Below are positions 1-12,200 of a DNA stretch of 64,000 nucleotides, one piece after another. The first letter of the stretch is position 1. The number at the start of each line of letters is the position of its first letter. The notes under the pieces are model-generated. The model worked only from the letters and a program-made list of their open reading frames with translations, searched no databases and had not been told where the DNA came from. The position numbers and the translations under genes were made by a program. The DNA comes from Isoetes taiwanensis (lineage: Eukaryota; Streptophyta; Lycopodiopsida; Isoetales; Isoetaceae), in contig JAJEKV010000003.1 of NCBI GenBank assembly GCA_021234155.1, forward strand, positions 15,920,386 through 15,984,385, given 5' to 3'.

Positions 1-520
1 GCCCCTTTTAAATTTCCCCTGTTTTGTCTTGTTCTTGGCTTATTCAGATCAATTCTCTATTTTTTAGCTTCTGTGGTGCTTTCTTGGTGCGATACCAGAC
101 AATTCGGCCTCTCATGGTCATGATTAAGTTGTTATTGTGGGCCAATTAGCCGGATCTTGGCATTAACAGAGCATTAGGGTTCTTGGCAGATCGAACACAA
201 TATCCCACAGGCCAAAACTGATCAGGAAGCTCAAGGTATATAACAAATAATAAATCCATTATTAATAAGATTTATGTGTAATATCCATGTGGGCCTCGGT
301 ACCTCCACCGCCCCACACGCCCGAATGTTCCACGTGGCACGAGAAGATTGGCTAGAGAAAAATAGGCTTTTGGGGGTAGATAGGACAAATTTTTTTTTTT
401 GCAATATGGGTTAAGGCACGATTCCTAAGAAATTGAATTTGGAGGCCAAAATGAACAATTTTTTTCTTTTTCTTTTTTTCTAAAGGAATCTTTTCTCATG
501 CTCTAGAAGATTTTGGAATC
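1..520 (+). repeat. LTR-like repeat, left copy (truncated by window start)
   Basis: This stretch is a diverged direct repeat of 3865-4370 (and 26785-27290). Matching landmarks appear in the same order: a C-rich start, 'ttcttggca', 'aatatcccacag', a TATA-like box at about 235-242, a 'ccacgtggc' G-box-like site near 331, 'gggtagata' and a 'ccaagaaat'-like end. A TATA box about two thirds in, with CACGTG downstream, fits the promoter part of a retrotransposon LTR. No gag or pol lies between the two direct copies, so any element would be non-autonomous or decayed. The true 5' end is outside the window. Confidence 0.55.
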
Positions 521-534
521 TTTTTTGCCAGTGA

Positions 535-850
535 GCATTTTCAAATTTTAGCCTTAGAATGGTGTGTATGGAAGGTGATGTGGCATGGGGGCATGATGCA
601 AAGCAAGGGTGACATGGCAAACAAGGATGGTGATGTGTCAAACAACTTGGCTTAGAATATTTTTTTTAGTCAAAACTTTAGGTGAGGTGGACATGACATG
701 TGGATGATGATGTGGAGGTGTTGGTGATGATGTGGCATGATGATGTGTCACTCTCATGGATCCAAACATGTAGTTTGAAGAAGTTTTGCAAAAAATAGGA
801 TTTCAATGTGGTGACACGTGTATGGTATGACATGGCAATGTGGGTGGCAT
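535..850. repeat. Degenerate GATGTGGCATG minisatellite
   Basis: Variants of 'gatgatgtggcatg' and 'gtgacatggcaa' recur many times. The reverse complement resembles 3260-3480 ('ccatgtcatcacc', 'gactaaaaaa'), so the two stretches form a loose inverted repeat inside the pair of LTR-like repeats. It has no coding potential. Confidence 0.5.
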
Positions 851-2423
851 GTATGGTGACTTGGCCTCTTTTGAGGTGTTGTCATAGGTCAATTTAGGCA
901 TAAATGCATGAAATTTACATTTTCTAGGCAAATTTTGACTTTGGGTGTTTCCCTTAGGAATTTTTGCATTCTCTCTTTTTGACCATGTCTGTGACCAAGT
1001 CAAGTGGAATTTTTGTGTTTTGAATGTTATGGCAATGGCATGGCAAGTGTTTGGAGTGTAAATGACAGGTAAAGGAAATGTTTTGACTAGAAAATATCTT
1101 CAAGGCCAAATTTGACTTGGGAGATGAAATGTAGGCATGGAACTAAAGATTTCATGAGCATTTCTTCATGGCAAGGGTTGTGGAGGATGTAGGATGGGAA
1201 TCAAAGGATGCAATCATGCCAAGAGCTCAAATGATAATATCACATACCAAGAAATCTTCAAGGGGCCTTCGATCCTTCAAACTTTGCTTGATTCTCCTTC
1301 ATGACTTGCTTGTGTAACCTTAGTCAAATGTCCTCATCTTGCTCTTCAAGTCTTCAAAGTGTGCAAGTATGGATTCTCCTTGTGTCTCTAAATTCAGATC
1401 AAAGTGTGAGCATAAGTATGAGAAATGTGCCTTGCTCATCCATGCTGCCATAGCATGGCAGCATATATGTATGGGTCCAAAGAAATTTTTGGCCCCTTCA
1501 GGGCCTGAAGGTGGTTCTATATAACACGAGCTCCATGCTTAAAAAATGTTGCAATGGAACTACATGGAAAATGGGTCATGGGGTATGAAATAATATTAAT
1601 ACAGTAAAGAACACGGGATGCCGTATGTTGTAGAATACAACGAGTGTAAATATCCCTAGTCAATCACACCTTCTTCTTTGATCGGTTGTCTTGCAGCCTC
1701 AAATACCTTAGAATATACTATGGCCTCCTAGACCATTGAAATATGTTTAGAGTCGAGGGCAACCTTGTAGCAAATAATAAAATGAACAAATGAAGGAAAG
1801 CAATAACAATCATGAATCTTACGCTTACATTACAAATTGACAAACAAATGTGTAAATAATAATAAAATGTATGTCAATATGCATAATAATAATATTATAT
1901 ATTCAGGATACAAATTGAAACACATTTCAAAACATCCTATAAGTAAGTTTGTCCATTGACAGCAAGTTAGCTTATTATAACTTGCAACTTCGATATCCTG
2001 TAGAATAACCCTTGCTCAACACACAAATCACAACTATGCAATTATACAACTTGGCAAAACTTAATTCAAAACTTTCTTCAGGTGGATGCACATGACGAAG
2101 AGGCTGCAAATTATGCTTTGAGAGGTATATCATTTTGTTCTTATTTGAAGGACTAAAATATAAGCACAAACAACGAGATTCTCATGAACATAGCACTGGA
2201 CCTTGCTACCTGCATGAACACAGTATCACAGCTTGCTACTCGAGCATAATAAGCTATATCTGTCTAAACTGGGGATTTGTGAATTCTAAATCTCATACGA
2301 ACAAAGCTAATCTGCAAATTTATCGTGAAAATGAATGTTATATGTCTCTTATGTGAAAATACCTATATGGTCGCAAAAGAAAGTAAGTAATGTGCCTTGC
2401 ATGGTGTTAAGTACTAAAGGGAC
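851..2423. other. Non-coding, nothing recognised
   Basis: AT-rich DNA with only short open frames and no recognisable protein family, splice pattern or RNA gene. Part of 1830-1930 is very A/T-rich with repeated 'aataat' runs. Confidence 0.5.
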
Positions 2424-2535
2424 TCAACATGCGTGCATTGCATGGTATGCATGCACTGTGTGCATACATTGCAAAGTGCATGCATAGCATGCATTGTGTG
2501 CATGCATGCAATGCGTGCACGCATGCATGCCAAAA
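2424..2535. repeat. CATGCA/TGCATGCA alternating purine-pyrimidine block
   Basis: About 110 bases made almost entirely of 'gcatgcat', 'tgtgtgca' and 'cgtgcacgcatgc' words. It is rich in overlapping palindromes and strictly alternating purine-pyrimidine steps. The minus-strand frame through it encodes a His/Ala/Cys-rich repeat that is a by-product, not a gene. Confidence 0.7.
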
Positions 2536-3070
2536 CCATAGTTGGGAGTGCAAACTAACAAAAAATACAACACACACTCTATAAATACGATTGTCATACC
2601 CTCACACAAATGCAACAACAGAATCAAATGCAAACCATAGCAAAATGGCCATATAATTATATATTTTGCGCGACAAACCATTTTTTGTGATATTAAAGAG
2701 ATCTTTAAGCCTTCAACTCCATTGTTCACAAAAAGACAACCCCAATAGAACAAGAGTCCATCAAATGCAACATTTACTTAATCTAGAAAGCCCAACTCCA
2801 TGAGACGCATCATATCTATAGGTCCAATCCATCTCCAAGCCAATCTAGCACAAAGGGGCCACTCCCGAAGAAAACCACCGTGAAGATAAGCGCATCCATG
2901 CCAATCGACCTCGATCTATAACCTATAAAAACCACCAATCCAACAAATCCAGCCACCAACAGATCTATCTAGGTATGAGGGCCACCAAATCTCTGGCACA
3001 AGAACCACCAAAACATCTACCTCTTTCTCCACTACTTGGCATGAGGGCCACGATCTCTCTGGCATACGGA
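2536..3070. other. Non-coding flank left of the duplication
   Basis: No gene seen. Two similar ~60-base pieces repeat between 2960 and 3065 ('gagggccac', 'atctctctggca'). This is the last single-copy DNA before the 23 kb duplication. Confidence 0.45.
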
Positions 3071-3259
3071 TCATCACAACATCTTAAAAATGCAAAAGAA
3101 TTCTATCAAAATTGGCCTCCTCAATGTCAAAAGACCATATTCTCTCTCTAAAAACAAAGTTAGAGCAAGAAAGGTACACATTTGCCATCACAAAGTTTGA
3201 AAATGGCAAAATTAGCCTAAGCACTACCAAATTCTAGTGATTTGAAATGCACATGCCAT

Positions 3260-3480
3260 TTCCAAATTTCGTTGTCCACCTCACCATCAAAAGATGCCAC
3301 ATCACTATCACATGTCATCCACCTCACTCTACACGTGTCATCCACCTCATTTCCATCTCATAAAAGTTTTTTGACTAAAAAAATATTCTTTGCCACTTCA
3401 CCTGCCATATCACCATCTCATTTATGCCATGTCATCACCTTTTGTGCCAATCACCTCTCACCTTTGCCATCTCATTAAAA
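3260..3480. repeat. CATCACC-rich repeat, inverted relative to 535-760
   Basis: Repeated 'catcacc', 'catccacctca' and 'ccatgtcatcacc' words. The order of words, including 'gactaaaaaaatattct', matches the reverse complement of about 600-760. The copy-B counterpart is at about 26195-26405. Non-coding. Confidence 0.5.
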
Positions 3481-3864
3481 TTTGGAACATTTTTATCAGG
3501 GAATCATGGAAATTAAGCTCAGATTTTTTGGAGACACAATTTGCATTGGCTAAACTTGCAGACTTGGGACAGTGAAATTTCAGTGTTCATATCAAGGATT
3601 TTGCTCAAAAATAAAAAAAATTTGAATGAAACAAGTAGAATAGCATCCGTTTTGACTTGATAACAATATCAGGGGTTGTAATATATCAGAATACCAATTG
3701 AAACACGGTATATCATCAGAATTTTATAACTTTTTGTCAAAAGAATATCAAGAAAGTAGAAATGAAAGCCAATCCTCAAGTAAAAGCCCATAATCCTTCT
3801 TTCTCCATCAAAATCAACCTGTTCTTCATGCTCTAAACTTTCCCAAAATCTCTGATAGCCAAAG

Positions 3865-4370
3865 CCCCTTTTTTCAACCCCTTTTTTGGTTGATTCTTGG
3901 TAAAATTCGTGGCTTAAGTTTGTTTTTAGTGCGTCTGTTTCTTGGCATGGATCAAGGCATTTCAGGACCTTTAGACCATGATTAGGTCGTCAAATCAGCA
4001 GAAAAGGTGGTTCTTGGCATGATCAGGTTTTTAGGATCCTTCAGGAATTCGTGGAAATATCCCACAGGCATTTTTAGAAAAGAAAGCCCGGGTATATAAG
4101 GCATAATCCAGCTCAACTATTAATAATTGTGTGTTGTCCTCCACGTGAGATCTGGCTCGTTGTTAACTCACATGCCCGGAGGCACCACGTGGCGAGAGGA
4201 GATTGATGGGGGAGTGACTAGGCCAAGGAGGGGTAGATAAGATATTTTTTTGCAGTTTTTGGCTATGTTATGGTTTCCAAGAAATAAATTTTGAAAGTCA
4301 AAATGTGGTCCTTTTGCAAAATTTCAAAGTTCAGATGGCATATTTTTTTTGTGCTCTTCAAGATGGAAAA
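3865..4370 (+). repeat. LTR-like repeat, right copy, with TATA box and G-box
   Basis: Direct repeat of 1-520 and, in copy B, of 26785-27290. It carries a TATA box ('tatataag', about 4093-4100) about 90 bases before a CACGTG core near 4186, and a shared tail around 'ccaagaaataaattttgaa'. The layout resembles the promoter half of a plant LTR. No primer-binding site or complete terminal TG...CA could be defined, so the element boundaries are uncertain. Confidence 0.55.
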
Positions 4371-4385
4371 ATAAACTTTGGAAAA

Positions 4386-4575
4386 TGATTGGAATGAGAG
4401 GATGCCAGGTCCAAGAGATTGGTATGAGCTGAGGCCATGTCCAAGAGGTCACGGCCATGCCCAAGAGATTGGAATGAGCTGACGCCATATCCAAGAGGTT
4501 GGAATGAGTTGATGCCATGTCCAAGAGATTGGGCCACCATGTCCAAGAGGTTGGAATGAGTTGGTGCTCATGCCC
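4386..4575. repeat. ~29 bp minisatellite, copy A
   Basis: About six head-to-tail variants of a ~29 base unit built from 'ccaagagattggaatgag' and 'gccatgtc'. Minus-strand open frames over it encode Ser/His-rich repeats and are shadows of the repeat. The unit count is the same in copy B (27303-27490). Confidence 0.75.
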
Positions 4576-5221
4576 AGTTGAATAGAATGTTTGCTATTCC
4601 TGATGTTCGCGGGTCTTCTGATTGGTGCTGAAGATTGCAAACTGGAATAGAAACTGATCAGAAGTTGGTGCCTCTGGTGGAGGTTAGTAAACATTTTTTT
4701 AAGACTAACCTATACTTTGAGACAAATTAAGTTGATGTTCAACTTGTGGTCTTTGGAGACCTTATCGAGGGAATAAGTTTATTCCTGAGAAGGGAAGAAC
4801 TAATATGCTTTCAAAGGTTGATTAAATATCAACTTTGAAAAGGGAGCTTTGATGGTTTCCTTTCAGGTTTAATGGCGATCGAGGACGATCAGGCTTGAGA
4901 AGGGAAGGAATTGATAGCCTTTGAGTAGGGATGTAAATCCTTAAGAAAGATAATCGAGGACGATCAATCTTGAGAAGAGAAGAATTGATATGATGCTCGG
5001 GGGAGTGGCCTTGCATCGCAATAGAAAGTCATCCAGTATGTCTAAGCCTTGATATTATCAAAGAGAGAGCTAAAAATAAAACTTGACCTTTATTAAAAGC
5101 AAAAAGGCAAAAAAAAAAGGGTGTTGTTATCTATAATAGAAGGACAACTGTGAAACGTGATATCTCCGCGACCACAACTCAGAAATCGGCGATCCTTACC
5201 TTATTGGAAGAACAGATAATT
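4576..5221. other. Non-coding, with repeated 'gagaagggaag' motif
   Basis: The phrase 'gagaagggaagaa' with 'atcgagg' recurs at about 4755, 4875 and 4945, ending in the purine tract 'gctcgggggagtgg' near 4995. Such a G-rich purine run is typical of the polypurine tract near the 3' end of plant LTR retrotransposons, but no pol sequence precedes it. Confidence 0.35.
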
Positions 5222-6508
5222 CGTAACAAACATTGTCACTTGCTGCAGAGCTTCAACTCCCAAATTTCATGACATCTATAGAGAGAAGTAAATATGTTGA
5301 CGGACTCCTCAGTCGGTTGGGTTTGATAATAATCATCTACGTATTTGCAATCTTCTATCACTTTGGGGTTTATTCCGGTGCTTTATCATCGTTTAAAGAC
5401 CAGTTGTGCGGATACATGAGTTGGTGATGCAAAAGTAAGAGATATCAGTGGCAGAGAAAAGAAACAGTTATTTATAGTTTGTGAACTCATTGCCACTCCA
5501 TCCATTATTTTTGCAGACGAGCCTACAACAGGTAATTATAAATACTTAAATACGAATCACATTCCTTTTTTCTTATCCATAACAGTAACATCTCATTCCA
5601 GTGCCAACTTTCCAGGATTGGATGCATTTCAGGCTGAAAAGGTGATGGAAACCTTCAAAAAGTAGCTCAAGATGGCCATACAGTTATATGCCCAATTCAT
5701 CAACCAAGGGGGTCAATTTATTTAAAATTTTGATCTTGTACTCCTGGCAGGAGGTTCCTTGATTTATGTCGGCATTGCACAAGATACATGTGGCATTGCA
5801 AGACATATTCAAATTTCTATCATCTTGCAGGCAACAGGAGATGCGCCAATAAATAATCCGTAGCATAATGTCAGTAGCATCAGCAATAATTTTTGGCCCT
5901 GTTTTTTGGAGAATGAAGCTTTTACAAACATCTATGCAGGATCGGATGGGATTACTTCAGGTCAAGAACCAAGTATATTACGTTGTTATGCAAAGTATTT
6001 CTCCCACTTAAGATGTTTTACAAGGCAGTAAAATTTCCACAGCTTGCAGCTAATACAGCAATGGTAGCACTCACCAAAACTGTAAATGTCTTCCCAAGGA
6101 GCGTGCCATAGTGGATTGGGAGAGGGCCCAAGGAATAGCTTCTTGGCATCTTACTTGGCTGCCAATTTAATAGTTGAGATGCCAATTAACATTGTATTTC
6201 TACCAATTGCAGGCCTGCATCCTGCTCTTCCAAGGTTTGGCTGTAGCCCACTTATTACGTGTTATATTCTCAGGCGTATAACTAGGTCGCACATGTTAAA
6301 GAAACAATGATACTGGAAGGTCCACTATGCTACTTAAGTTGACATTTAACAAAAAACTAAAAGAATATATGAGTTTAAGATTACTTTCTCATGCATCTAC
6401 TATCGTGGGCATGCGGATTAGGGAAGTTTGCAGGAATTATTACAGTGGAGTCTTTTGCAACATTAGCCATGGGTTTGACAGTGGTGGGCACAATCGCTCC
6501 CACAACTG
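5222..6508 (+). pseudogene. ABCG7: ABCG7-like ABC half-transporter fragment, copy A
   Basis: Remnant of a WBC/ABCG half-transporter resembling Arabidopsis ABCG7 (family recognised from memory). Visible in order: a 'SLAAELQLP' exon (5233-5330); 'VGDAKVRDISGREKK' with a changed signature motif (ISGGEKKR expected); Walker B/D-loop 'IIFADEPTTG' before a GT donor (about 5530); 'LDAFQAEKVMETF'; H-loop 'HTVICPIHQPRG'; then directly 'MSVASAIIFGPVFWRM' of the membrane domain (5870-5925), 'AANTAMVALTKTV', 'PKERAIVDWERAQG', and 'GIITVESFATLAMGLT' (about 6431-6480). The Walker A exons, the linker of roughly 130 residues between the two domains and the C-terminus are absent. A TGA at 5417-5419 sits where the family has Cys and is shared with copy B. 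It cannot make a transporter. Confidence 0.85.
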
Positions 6509-9297
6509 AAGTCAGCCATTTACAAACAACAAAGAGACCCACCCAATAACCTGATACATTGACCACCTATTCTAGCAAGTTCAATCAAGGGACAAAAAAA
6601 CCACTTGCAAAGCTATGTGATTAACATATTCAAATCTAACTCAAAAAAAGTTTCCATGCATTCAGACATAGAGGTATGAGCAGCTATTAAATATAAGTGA
6701 ACTTGTTAAGTGGACACCAAACTTTACCGTCTTCAAATGCAACCACAAAAACCTTTTATTTCTCAAATCTCTTGACCTTGTAGACCTAATTCAACAAATC
6801 TATGCTTAGCGATACCTATGTGCGTAATTGAATCATGAGGTTTTTAAATGTTAAGCGGCATGGATTGAACAACCCCAAATCATGCTAAAGTCTGTTGCAG
6901 CATGCACAAACAACTTCTGATCTCGAAGCATGCAGAAATAACTGGTTGATTAAATACAAGTGAACTACCTTGCACCCGTTACCATAACACTTGAAACAAT
7001 AGTCAGAAATCTTGCCTCTACAGGTGAACATGTAGAAATCTGCAAATGCATCTAAGCAAATGAGCATTTGCAAGCAACAATGCCTAAATCATATTTGTTC
7101 ATTGCAAAGTCAACATATTAGTAAAATGCCCGATTCTTCTTTAAAACTATTGATCTAACGAAGTCGCAGAACCAAATTATTCCATTCTGGCACATCGTAT
7201 ACGCATTTGATGACAGACTTAGCTTATCAGCTTATCTCAAAAATACAGTATTCAGTATTACATAAATTGCACTTGGAAAGAACTGCCAAAGGCCATTTGT
7301 TTTGTCTCACAAAGTTGATTGACCTTTTTCCTCCAGTACATCTTTGAATACGCTTCTTAGATTTTGCACCAATTCCACAACATACTGCGCACAGGTCACT
7401 AAGCAATGTAAAATAATAGCCTTTTCTGTCCAAAATATGGCTTCCACAAACTCTAGTTCAACTGCTGCATAGTGTCATAAAATCCATGAGTATTTGGTCC
7501 ATAGCATCCCCATTTTGAAGCCCAACATAGGATCCTCCAGTAGCAAACTATATAAGCATAGAAAATAAGGCAAAATCTATGAAAGGAAACAGGGCGAATG
7601 AAGGGTTTGGAAAAGGGTGCACATGTAGTAGCATGGCCATCATGATGCATTGTGTGCAGTTGCTGGGTCTAAATCGAGGCTTTTGTATAAGATACTCATT
7701 CAAAAAGATCTACAATATATCTCCATATAGGAATTAGACGAACCTAGATATGCCATACTGGACAGGATATATAACTCAAGTTTTCCATGAGATACCAACC
7801 TGCAAAGTTGAGAAGCTGTGATAAGAAAAAAGCGTTTTAAGTTCAATTGCAAAGAATGACATGCACATACACTCCAAGGATGTAAGATAAACAATATTCT
7901 GCAATATCACGATCACGACAAAGATCAGCACAAAGACAAATCTGTGCTACAAAAACAGACCAATGAGTTTAAATAGAAAATTCAGAGCTCACATATTAAG
8001 GCACGTATCGATACATGCAAGAATAATCTTGTGGCGTATGAGCATTCCCAAATAATAAGCTTGTCACATACTCGCTACTTCCAACGTAAAGAAATTGGTA
8101 AGAGTATATTGCAATAAAGAGAATATGTAGAACATGAGGCCTGGAGCAATTACGTCTTCAAGGACAACACATCGGATTGGTTGCAGCCACATCGGTGAAG
8201 CAAAGAACAATGCACAAAAGTGCAATAGCCTAGATAAGAAAAGCTAGGGGATTCATTGGCAACATAGTTGGAAGGAAAAACGCAGATAGTGCAAGCACAG
8301 GATGATAGCATGCAGCCATTGCAACCTATTAACACACCTAGCATCTCGAATGCGCAATAGTGTAAAATTATTTGCATGGCAAAAGAGAGGCCTTGTAAGT
8401 GCATTAAGTAATATAGTTAAGCTTTAAAAGATGCATACCTACACCCGAAGCACCAAACCATAAAATTACCAACATATAGCAGCCCAATTCCACTCATTCT
8501 TCAATTGAAACATTACGCAGGCATGATCTCTGTAACAATAAATGCAGGGATAGAACTCCCGAACCTTATGGCAAGCAGTTCCAGCATGGATGCATCTACC
8601 CATTTCATATTATGCTAGAAGACCTTCATTAGAGAAGAGATGTGGACGCTGATGGGACAACCATAAAAAGGATGTGTCAGTCAACATGTTTGAACACACA
8701 TGAAAATAATACCAATGACATCTACATCTAAGAATGATAGAAAATTAACTAGTTGCACAAATACATAAACTTTATGTGACACTCATACAGATGAAAACAT
8801 AAGAAATTCCTTTTCTAACTGGCATAACTATCCTAAAGTTCTAGCAAATTACCTGGGGCAAAATCGTGGCCACAAACATGCCATGTGCTCCTTGATGCTC
8901 CTTGTCAATGGAAAGAAAATCTGTTTGAACCACGCTATGAACGAAGTGGTTTCCGAACTGAGCTTAACATACAAAACCTGGAAATGATGCTCATAATATA
9001 AAAAACCTGTGATCTGGCGTGTGGCAGGCAAGAACATGCCGAAGGTGCAACACTGATTCGAATCTAAAATGCATTGTAATTTCTTGTGGACCTTTCCATG
9101 CTCCGGTGCTGCAGCGGCGCCACAGACCCCCACTTCATAATTTTTCATACCTTGAATCAGTTAATTGAATCAGTTAATGATGAGTAGATTTGTAGCATTC
9201 TCAAAATATTCTACCCAAAAATATATTCTCCCTATGTGCATAGCAAATCAGATTTCAATTGTCTAAATCATCTCTGCAGATCAAAGTAGAAGTCACA
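6509..9297. other. Non-coding, nothing recognised
   Basis: AT-rich DNA with short frames on both strands and no family resemblance. About 7550-8290 is essentially identical to 30460-31200 in copy B, including its CAG/CTG sites. The flanking parts differ by many small indels. Confidence 0.5.
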
Positions 9298-12200
9298 TTC
9301 GTGCATTTGTATTTTTGTGTTTTTTGTTTAAGGTCCAAGCTAGACTAGTCTTGTCACTAGAATATCATCTTGTACAGACTAGCTAGAATATCATCTTATC
9401 TGAGACTAGCTAGAATATCATCTTACATTATAGGCACAAGTTCTACCAGCGGGGATCATGGAATAACCCTAACCAACTCCCAAAGATAAACAGGCGGCGG
9501 GTTTGAACCCGTGAAAGCACATTTATTTTAGGCATTACTAGGCCTATACCAACTCACCACACATCCGTTGGGCAAAACTTTAGCCATACAGGCACACTTT
9601 GTAGGCGGGATACCTCCTAGCCTTAGGATGTCCGGGTGTATTTTTGTGTTTTTTGTTTAAGGTCCAAGCTAGACTAGTCTTGTCACTAGAATATCATCTT
9701 GTCTGGACTAGCTAGAATACCCCAGGTCCCAAACCCGTGGGGATCATAAACATAACCAACTCCCAAAGATAAACATACACTCGGTAGGGTTTGAACCCGT
9801 GACCAAGTGCACATTTATTTTGGCATTACTAGGCCTATACCAACTCACCACACATCCGTTGGGCAAAACTTTAGCCATACATGCACACTTTGTAGGCAGG
9901 ATACCTCCTAGCCTTAGGATGTCACAGGTATTTTTGTATTTTTTGTTTAAGGTCCAAGCTAGACTAGTCTTGTCACTAGAATATCATCTTGTCTGGACTA
10001 GCTAGAATACCCTACCGGTCAAGGGGCCAAAGTGGAGGACATTATAAGCACAAGTTCTACCACGTCGGGGATCATGGCCGATTATAACCCCGATAACCAA
10101 CTCCCAAAGATAAACATACTTTGGCCGGGTTTGAACCCGTGACCAAGTGCACATTTATTTTGGCATTACTAGGCCTATACCAACTCACCACACATCCGTT
10201 GGGCAAAACTTTAGCCATACATGCACACTTTGTAGGCGGGGATACCTCCTAGCCTTAGGATGTCACATGTATTTTTGTATTTTTGTTTAAGGTCCAAGCT
10301 AGACTAGTCCTATCACTAGAATATCATCTTGTCTGGACTAGCTAGAATACCACCATAGGTCAAGGGGCCAAAGTGGAGGACACGTATAGGCACAAGTTCT
10401 ACCACGTCGGGGATCATGGCCGTATAACCCCAGTAACCAACTCCCAAAGATAAACATACACTGGTCGGGTTTGAACCCGTGACCAAGTGCACATTTATTT
10501 TTGGCATTACTAGGCCTATACCAACTCACCACACATCCGTTGGGCAAAACTTTAGCCATACATGCACACTTTGTAGGCGGGGATACCTCCTAGCCTTAGG
10601 ATGTCACATGTATTTTTTGTAATTTTTGTTTAAGGTCCAAGCTAGACTAGTCTTGTCACTAGAATATCATCTTGTCTGGACTAGCTAGAATACCCTAGGT
10701 CAAGGTCAAGGGGCCAAAGTGGAGGACACGTATAGGCACAAGTTCTACCACGTCGGGGATCATGGCCGTATAACCCCAGTAACCAACTCCCAAAGATAAA
10801 CATACAATGGCCGGGTTTGAAACCCGTGACCAAGTGCACATTATTTTTGGCATTGGCCTATACCAACTCACCACACATCCGGTTGGGCAAAACTTTAGCC
10901 ATACATGCACACTTTGTAGGCGGGGATACCTCCCAGCCTTAGGATGTCATGAGGTATTTTTGTATTTTTTGTTTAAGGTCCAAGCTAGACTAGTCTTGTC
11001 ACTAGAATATCATCTTGTCTGAGGACTAGCTAGAATACCCTACCACCTAGGTCAAGGGGCCAAAGTGGAGGACATTATAGGCACAAGTTCTACCACATGG
11101 GGATCATGGCATTATAACCCCGGTAACCAACTCCCAAAGATAAACATACATATGGTAGGGTTTGAACCCGTGACCAAGTGCACATTTATTTTGGCATTAC
11201 TAGGCCTATACCAACTCACCACACATCCGTTGGGCAAAACTTTAGCCATACATACACACACTTTGTAGGCGGGATACCTCCTAGCCTTAGGATGTCACAT
11301 GTATTTTTGTATTTTTGTTTAAGGTCCAAGCTAGACTAGTCTTGTCACTAGAATATCATCTTGTACAGACTAGCTAGAATACCCTACCACCGGTCAAGGG
11401 GCCAAAGTGGAGGGACGTATAGGCACAAGTTCTACCACGTCGGGGATCATGGCCGATTATAACCCGATAACCAACTCCCAAAGATAAAATATACAATGGT
11501 CGGGTTTGAACCCGTGACCAAGTGCACATTTATTTTAGGCATTACTAGGCCTATACCAACTCACCACACATCCGTTGGGCAAAACTTTAGCCATACATGC
11601 ACACTTTGTAGGCAGGATACCTCCTAGCCTTAGGATGTCACAGGTATTTTTGTATTTTTTGTTTAAGGTCCAAGCTAGACTAGTCTTGTCACTAGAATAT
11701 CATCTTATCTGAGACTAGCTAGAATACCCTACCATAGGTCAAGGGGCCAAAGTGGAGGACACGATAGGCACAAGTTCTACCACGTCGGGGATCATGGCCA
11801 TTATAACCCCGATAACCAACTCCCAAAGATAAACATACACTGGTCGGGTTTGAACCCGTGACCAAGTGCACATTTATTTTTGGCATTACTAGGCCTATAC
11901 CAACTCACCACACATCCGTTGGGCAAAACTTTAGCCATACATGCACACTTTGTAGGCAGGATACCTCCTAGCCTTAGGATGTCACAGGTATTTTTGTATT
12001 TTTTGTTTAAGGTCCAAGCTAGACTAGTCTTGTCACTAGAATATCATCTTGTACAGACTAGCTAGAATACCCTACCACCGGTCAAGGGGCCAAAGTGGAG
12101 GACACGTATAGGCACAAGTTCTACCCGCGGGGGATCATGGGCAGTATAACCCCTTGATAACCAACTCCCAAAGATAAACATACCTCGGGCGGGGTTTGAA

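Noticed and set aside
2424-2753. 109-codon minus-strand frame
   Set aside because: Its Cys/His/Ala-rich C-terminus is the translation of the CATGCA block.
4386-4575. CRISPR-like repeat
   Set aside because: Units are contiguous and degenerate without unique spacers, in plant DNA: a minisatellite.
9498-9580. True tRNA genes in the array
   Set aside because: The head has D-arm- and T-arm-like sequence, but no foldable anticodon arm or matching acceptor end. SINE-like is the better reading.
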